DNA of 64,000 nucleotides, from contig JAZGTH010000008.1 of the NCBI GenBank assembly GCA_036877525.1, positions 9,656,501 to 9,720,500 on the forward strand, given 5' to 3'. The notes beneath the pieces are model-generated. The model worked only from the letters and a program-made list of their open reading frames with translations. It ran no database searches and was not told the DNA's origin. This DNA comes from Chromobotia macracanthus (taxonomy: Eukaryota; Chordata; Actinopteri; Cypriniformes; Botiidae). A program made the translations under genes and the position numbers. This document shows positions 59,071 to 64,000 of this stretch, piece after piece (positions within the stretch are counted from its first letter, which is position 1; every line of letters begins with the position of its first letter).

Positions 59071-60024
59071 CGCGTATCGGCGCGCGCTAACAAATATCGG
59101 AAAAGTTTGATGTGTTGCATTTGTCGATAAAATCATCGTTTTAAAATGTGCTTTCTAAATGTGAATTATTAGGAAAAACAGCATTTGCATTATATTTGTG
59201 ATTGCATTACTTTAAACTTAAATAATAATGGACTTTAATACAAAAGACAGCCACAAAATACACATTTTTACTCCATTTTACTAAATGTTTGTTGTCTGAG
59301 GTCAACCTTAAAGTATTTTAACTTTAAGTATTTAATTTTAAGGGCTATGAAATGGCATTACAGTGATACATTAAAGGGCAAACCGCCCATAGCAGGTCAA
59401 TGGCTACAGATGGTTGGAGACTGTTCTGTGATCAGTCTCCAACGATCTGTTGATGGCCCCTGAGATCAGGGGCCATCAAGCGTATTGTTGAGTTTATAGC
59501 GACCCCTTGCGGTAGTTTGATCGGAGTTTTGATATTTATGTGCATTTCCAAGACCAGAAAGTTTAAAGAGAAGATGTATTGGGTAAGTAGAAACATTACC
59601 TTACACATAAACATTAAAAAAAAGTAATTGTGTTTTTCAATTTCACTCTATATGGTGACTTTCCAGCCTTTGGAAAAATTAAAATGATTAATATTGTTAA
59701 CAGCAACATATTGTTAACCATTAACCCCATTACATAGCAAACAACGCACTTATTATATATATATATATATATATATATATCTGTACATATATATATGTAC
59801 AGAAACAGTTTCATTAAAGCCAATAATAAAAGCCACAGACAGAAAATGGGAAATGAAAGTCCAAACTGCACGTTTTTCTAATGCAACCCAATGTGTAAGG
59901 ATGCACATCAACAGGAGGAGCTCTAGTCTCAGATTGCAGCGTTGTTAACAGCGGACTGCGAACTGGGGGGTCGGTCGCAGCTCCCTCTCTTCTCGTCCTG
60001 CTGGGCTGGCTCATGATACGGCGT
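59071..60024. other. Spacer with twin hairpins; no gene seen
   Basis: AT-rich spacer between the CCAAT promoter and the TATA promoter. It contains an AT microsatellite around 59755-59780 and the adjacent hairpins at 59413-59479. A short minus-strand frame at its right edge is not supported by splice sites. Confidence 0.6.
59413..59479. repeat. Two adjacent perfect hairpins
   Basis: The first stem pairs GTTGGAGACTG (59413-59423) with CAGTCTCCAAC (59433-59443), with a 9-nt loop. The second pairs TTGATGGCCCCTGA (59450-59463) with TCAGGGGCCATCAA (59466-59479), separated by only GA. Stems of 11 and 14 bp have no mismatch. Confidence 0.9.
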
Positions 60025-60033
60025 TATAAAAGG
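60025..60033 (+). promoter_or_regulatory. TATA box of a plus-strand gene
   Basis: TATAAAAGG, a near-ideal TATA box, in a GC-rich context. A start about 25-32 bp downstream falls near 60055-60060. Confidence 0.6.
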
Positions 60034-60055
60034 CTCAACGGGGACAACGACACTT

Positions 60056-60087
60056 GAATCTGACTCTTGCATCGCCGGGACTCAGGG
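60056..60087 (+). other. Probable short noncoding first exon of a divergent plus-strand gene
   Basis: From the predicted start to a strong donor ACTCAGGG|GTAAGT at 60088. No ATG on this strand, so it would be a 5'UTR exon; the partner exon was not found before 64000. In human, ALPL lies next in this interval, divergent from ECE1 and with a noncoding first exon, so alpl is one candidate. That is synteny inference only. Confidence 0.4.
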
Positions 60088-61637
60088 GTAAGTGTGCATG
60101 CACATCACTTTTGGTGCCTCTTATTTTGGGGGTCTCCGAATAGAGGAGCTGCGACCAGCGTGTGACCGGAGTTTTAATGGCAAGACCGGGAAGAGTTGCG
60201 CTGGCATCGCGTATGCCGTGCGAGTCGTCGCGGCTGCGGTCCAACAAGTTGGGACCTCCGTTTGTCTCTTTAAATAACGGTGAACTCTGTAGTCGTGAAG
60301 CACAAACCGAGGAGGAGGATCACGGGAGAGATCCATGATGTTTTTCCTCCAGGCCACGGTGTATGCAATGTGAAAGACGAGAGGATTTAATTGGAAAGAG
60401 GAGCGCTTTCTTGTGCACGGATGCGTGGTTACGTTTTGGACCGCCGGGGATGCAGAATAAATGCTTGTAATTGAAACACTGAGATAGTGAGTCAGAAATG
60501 TATGTGCATAATGCATGTGCAACGAGAGTTTTGCAGAACACAGTTTAATTGCCAGGGATAGAAAGCCATATGAGAGGTCAGGTTGCATTTAGGCATAATG
60601 CAATGCACATCACCCAATACAGGACATGCATATAAGACATGCGATGAAGATGCATGGCAATTTCATGTCATAATAACAACAAGACACACGAAAAGAATGA
60701 ATAAACAGGATGTGGCACACAGGATGTGTGGTAACATATACCTACATAGCATAGATAAAATTGCTGTAACTAAAAACAGCCGCCTAGAAAAGTTTGAATG
60801 GCAGTCTTAATATTTCACATTCAGTAATTACATCACATTTTAATTGAACTTTAACCACTGTGTATATCGGATGGGAATGTTTTAGTTATCATATGTTAGA
60901 TTCCAGGATACAGACTAACAAGGGATGAATAACATGGGTTTTACAATACAGTAGTTTGTCTGAGCAGAATCTCGCTCTCTGTCAAATTCAAAGTGCTCTT
61001 ATTGGCATTGTCTATAAAATTATACCTCTGTCTAACCATCCCCTTCTTTTGGTCTTTCTTTCTCTTGTACACAATACACAGAAGCTTAAAGTTAATCGGT
61101 GTGTGCAAAAGAAAGAAAAAGTGCAATCTCAAGAAAATAATCTAGTGCAAGGACAGGAAGATGAAGTTTCTTTTTACAACTTCCTAAGCGCTTTCCAGAC
61201 ATAATGCGTTTGTGAGCTTTTTGTTGATCGTACGTCTGACTGATTTGTATGCGGCGATAGTGAAGTCATTTTAGATGTAACAACAGCAGAATTAAAACAA
61301 CAGCAGAATTATAATGCTTAGAGTGGTTTCGGGTTTAATGTACTCAAGAAAGTCTTGTTTAAAATCTGTTTGTCCTTAAAATGCATTTGTTGTTCAGACA
61401 GACTAATCATTATAATTCGATTAATTGAATTTGATTTTGCACTGTGTCAGCCAAGCATGCAAACCCAGATAAAATCAATATGATCTTGTCAGCATTTGAT
61501 ATTCAGTGACTGAAGGGGTTTTAGGATGTTAGTATGAGATCTAATAGGAAATCTAATAGTCCCGTTTATTAGAAGTTGTGTTCACACTTTTACAATATAG
61601 TACACAAGACTTTACAGGCAAAACAACATAACACACA

Positions 61638-61790
61638 TTGTTCCTGTAGCTCAGTTGGTAGAGCATTGCATGAGCAGCACAACGGTCAAGGGTTTGACTC
61701 CCAGGGAACACGCATACTCATAAAATGTTGAATGAACTGCAAGTCACCGCAGTTAAAAATGTCTTCCAAATGCAACACGTTTTTGTGCAA
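61638..61790 (+). mobile_element. tRNA-derived SINE
   Basis: GTTCCTGTAGCTCAGTTGGT (A box) and GGGTTTGACTCCCAGGGAAC (B box). The ends GTTCCTG and CAGGGAAC pair like an acceptor stem. The tail is GTCTTCCAAATGCA. The anticodon arm is degenerate, so it is not a functional tRNA gene. Confidence 0.65.
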
Positions 61791-61999
61791 AAACAGTATG
61801 CTGTTCCAGAGTGAAAATAAAATAGCTCATTCTACAGAAGCCATAGGTCTTGATCTCTTTAAATTCTTGTGTTAATGTGTCACTTCTGTGCTGCTAGTGT
61901 GTCTAAATGGAATTGCAAAAATAATGATTACTTATACTTTTAAACAGGTTTCCAGAACATGTCCTGCATGGCCATTGGTAGGCTGTTTGGTTTTAAGAA

Positions 62000-62199
62000 C
62001 AATTTTGTAACATTTGTATGTTACAAAATGTTCCACCAACAACTTAAGAATAATGTTTTAGATATAATGGGATATATACGTTAAAAAATGTATATTTTTA
62101 TAAACAGAGCAATGTTTTGGCACCCTTTGGGGGATTTTTTTTCTTAAGTTGTTAGTGGAACATTTTAAAAATAATTTTACAACAAAGTTCTTAGCTGGG
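62000..62199 (-). mobile_element. CCCAGCTAAC-family element, degraded
   Basis: Contains AACAATTTTGTAACATTTG, the ATAATGTTTTAGATATA interior and a TTAGCTGGG end; rearranged. Confidence 0.55.
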
Positions 62200-63375
62200 T
62201 ACTTGTTACTTATAGCTATCTCTGCTAATTAAACTGGAATTGGAAAAAAGTATTTTAATATAAAAAAGGGCCCCATCACCTTTAATGTTCCTTTTAAATG
62301 AATGTAGAGAGACTCTTTAATAAGAGGGAGTGAATGAAGATTGCCTCAGTCAGTAATAATCTTAATCCTCATCCTTCTGAACACGTACATCCTGCCCAGC
62401 GAGCTGGTCTCATTCCCTGTTTTAGTTTGGCTATGGACAGATCCGGAGAAAACAAAGACCGGTGTTTATTTGCGTTTCTGTTTTGAACGTGTTTTCCTCC
62501 TAGAAACGAACATAGCTTGTTCTGATGCCATGAATCGAGAAGGAGTTTGGGTTTGGTTGACAGCTTTCTTCTCCGGTTTGCTTTTTCTTTGTGTTTTGGC
62601 ACTGCTGTGTTTCTTTACCTGCAGAATAGGTTCCAGAATTCTGCCAGCGGGAGCCCCGCTGCATTTCTGACAGAGTTTCTGACTGGGCCTCAAGTCATGG
62701 TAAAAAGTCTCACTGTTGTAGCAGAACAGTTTTGAATTGAGCCTCAGGCTTTTGGTCTATAGAACAGGATCTTAGATTAGTTTATATACTAAAGCAAATA
62801 GAAAAGCAATTTATTTGTTTGCACTACAAATTAAAGCGGATGGGAAATTTAACTGCTTTGAGCGCTCACAAGAGTTAACAAGATGTTCAGTTATGGTTCA
62901 TTTAACTATTAACATTGGCTTAGAATTCCTCAGGAGAGAAACAAAATGTGATGAGTTTACGTTGGTATTAAAATCCTTGATTTTGGTATGTTGGCAAATT
63001 TGAACCTCTGAAACTCTAGAGGGGTGTTTTCCTCAGGGGATTTAGGTCTCCGTTTGCTTCATGTAATCACATTTCTGTCTCAGAGGAACAACAGAGATAT
63101 TAGAGAGATCGCATTTGTGATTTCTCTTTTCTGTGGGTAGACTTCACACTTCAAAACTGCGTGGGAAGTACCGGGCCTGACAAAACACTAGCTGTGCCTT
63201 CACTCGAGTGTTTAATCAGAGATGAATATTTCAGTGCATTACCTGACCAACACAATATTGCATTTCTAGCTTTGCAAATGCAAATACAGTCATCAAAGCG
63301 CCAATGCGGTTAATGCATAGTTTGATCAAGCATGTGGCTTTGATGCCCATTTGTGCTTGTTGCTCAATGACTAAA

Positions 63376-63680
63376 CCCAACTAACAATTTTAGGTTGTAA
63401 GAAAGCTTCCCTAACGTTTCCATTAAGTAAAAACAACATTAAAAATGTTATTTTAAAAGTTTTAGGAACATTCAAAACATCCATTTTACTTAGACATTGT
63501 ATTAACGTTACTGTTTGTTTCTAAGAACAATTTTGTTTTTAAAATATTCCACTAACAACTTCAGAATAATGTTTTAGATATATGGGATATACAACGATAA
63601 AAAATGTTCCACTAACATTACTGAAAGGACGTTTTTGATAACTTCGAGAGAACATTTAGAGAACGTTCCCCATTATCTGT
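63376..63680 (-). mobile_element. CCCAGCTAAC-family element, inverted copy
   Basis: CCCAACTAACAATTTTAGG to GAACGTTCCCCATTATCTG; about 305 bp. Confidence 0.75.
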
Positions 63681-64000
63681 TAAGACCCCATTGAAAGAGC
63701 GTAAAGCAAGCACAGGAGGTGTGTGCGCAAAATGAAAACCGTGCGCTCTGTGCCTCTGAACAGAAGTGTCCAGTTAATCAGCTTTGTCATGCCTATTAAA
63801 GCACCGTGTGCAGGCACCCAATCTCATTAAAGTGACCTTGACTAAAGAGTAGAAAAGACAGTGGTTTAATACTAATGCAGCCATATCACGGTTTTAGGTG
63901 TGAACTTGCAGCTAGCAGCCAGGACTGATGTGCCAAGTACATGTGTGACACCGAGTGATGTATGGTGATGAAATTTTTGTGACGTACAGCTCCAGCTGGA

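Larger units (their letters stand above)
60094..64000. other. Region right of the TATA promoter; repeats but no exon I can support
   Basis: Holds a tRNA-like SINE (61638-61790) and two copies of the CCCAGCTAAC element (about 62000-62199, 63376-63680). A hydrophobic plus-strand frame at 62341-62670 looks like chance. Most likely the first intron of the plus-strand gene. Confidence 0.5.

Noticed and set aside
59932..60072. Minus-strand frame beginning MQESDSSVVVPVEPF opposite the TATA box
   Set aside because: It ends in a stop after about 47 codons with no donor, and overlaps the better-supported plus-strand promoter.
61638..61712. Functional tRNA gene
   Set aside because: A and B boxes are present but the anticodon arm does not fold properly and a SINE-type tail follows.
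62341..62670. Hydrophobic 109-codon plus-strand frame as an exon of the divergent gene
   Set aside because: No acceptor/donor pair in register and no similarity to the alkaline phosphatase N terminus or any family I know.
1..64000. Prokaryotic systems, CRISPR arrays, operons
   Set aside because: The window is intron-bearing vertebrate DNA; no direct-repeat/spacer arrays or operon structure were seen.

Overview
This is animal nuclear DNA, very probably from a teleost fish and plausibly a cypriniform (carp/zebrafish-like). Coding sequence is split into many short exons with GT-AG (twice GC-AG) junctions. The decoded proteins are close to human CSTF1, EIF4G3 and ECE1. The introns hold fish-type repeats: tRNA-derived SINEs, a Tc1-like remnant, short TIR elements and long CA and AT microsatellites. 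The species call is inference, because no diagnostic marker is present.

Layout. (1) 191-2126, minus: the first three coding exons of cstf1, which runs off the left edge, with its 5'UTR exon and promoter at about 2.13-2.2 kb. (2) 3263-40042, minus: a complete eif4g3, decoded as 35 coding exons giving about 1,714 aa. It carries a PABP-binding motif, an eIF4E-binding motif, and MIF4G, MA3 and W2 domains. Its 5' half has very long introns and two in-frame microexons; a GC-rich promoter with a perfect CRE lies at 40.1-40.6 kb. (3) 42088-54023, minus: the whole ECE-1c-type coding region of ece1 in 18 exons, about 752 aa, with a transmembrane anchor, HELTH zinc motif and downstream GENIADNGG glutamate. 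(4) 54-58.3 kb: no gene I can support; it may be 5' intron of ece1. (5) 58292-58960, minus: a compact, unidentified spliced transcription unit with CCAAT boxes, a strong donor, a strong acceptor, a Cys-rich terminal ORF and AATAAA. (6) 60025-60087, plus: a TATA box and a short first exon with a strong donor, the start of a divergent gene that continues to the right. Human synteny (EIF4G3 and ECE1 on one strand, ALPL on the other) makes alpl a reasonable guess, but no coding sequence here proves it.

The three main genes do not form a pathway. CSTF1 acts in mRNA 3'-end formation, eIF4G3 is the scaffold of cap-dependent translation initiation, and ECE1 is a membrane metallopeptidase that matures endothelin. 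EIF4G3-ECE1 adjacency is the same as in human; cstf1 next to eif4g3 is not. About 5% of the window consists of copies of one short family of TIR elements (ends CCCAGCTAAC/GTTAGCTGGG). Several sit tens of bases from ece1 splice sites.
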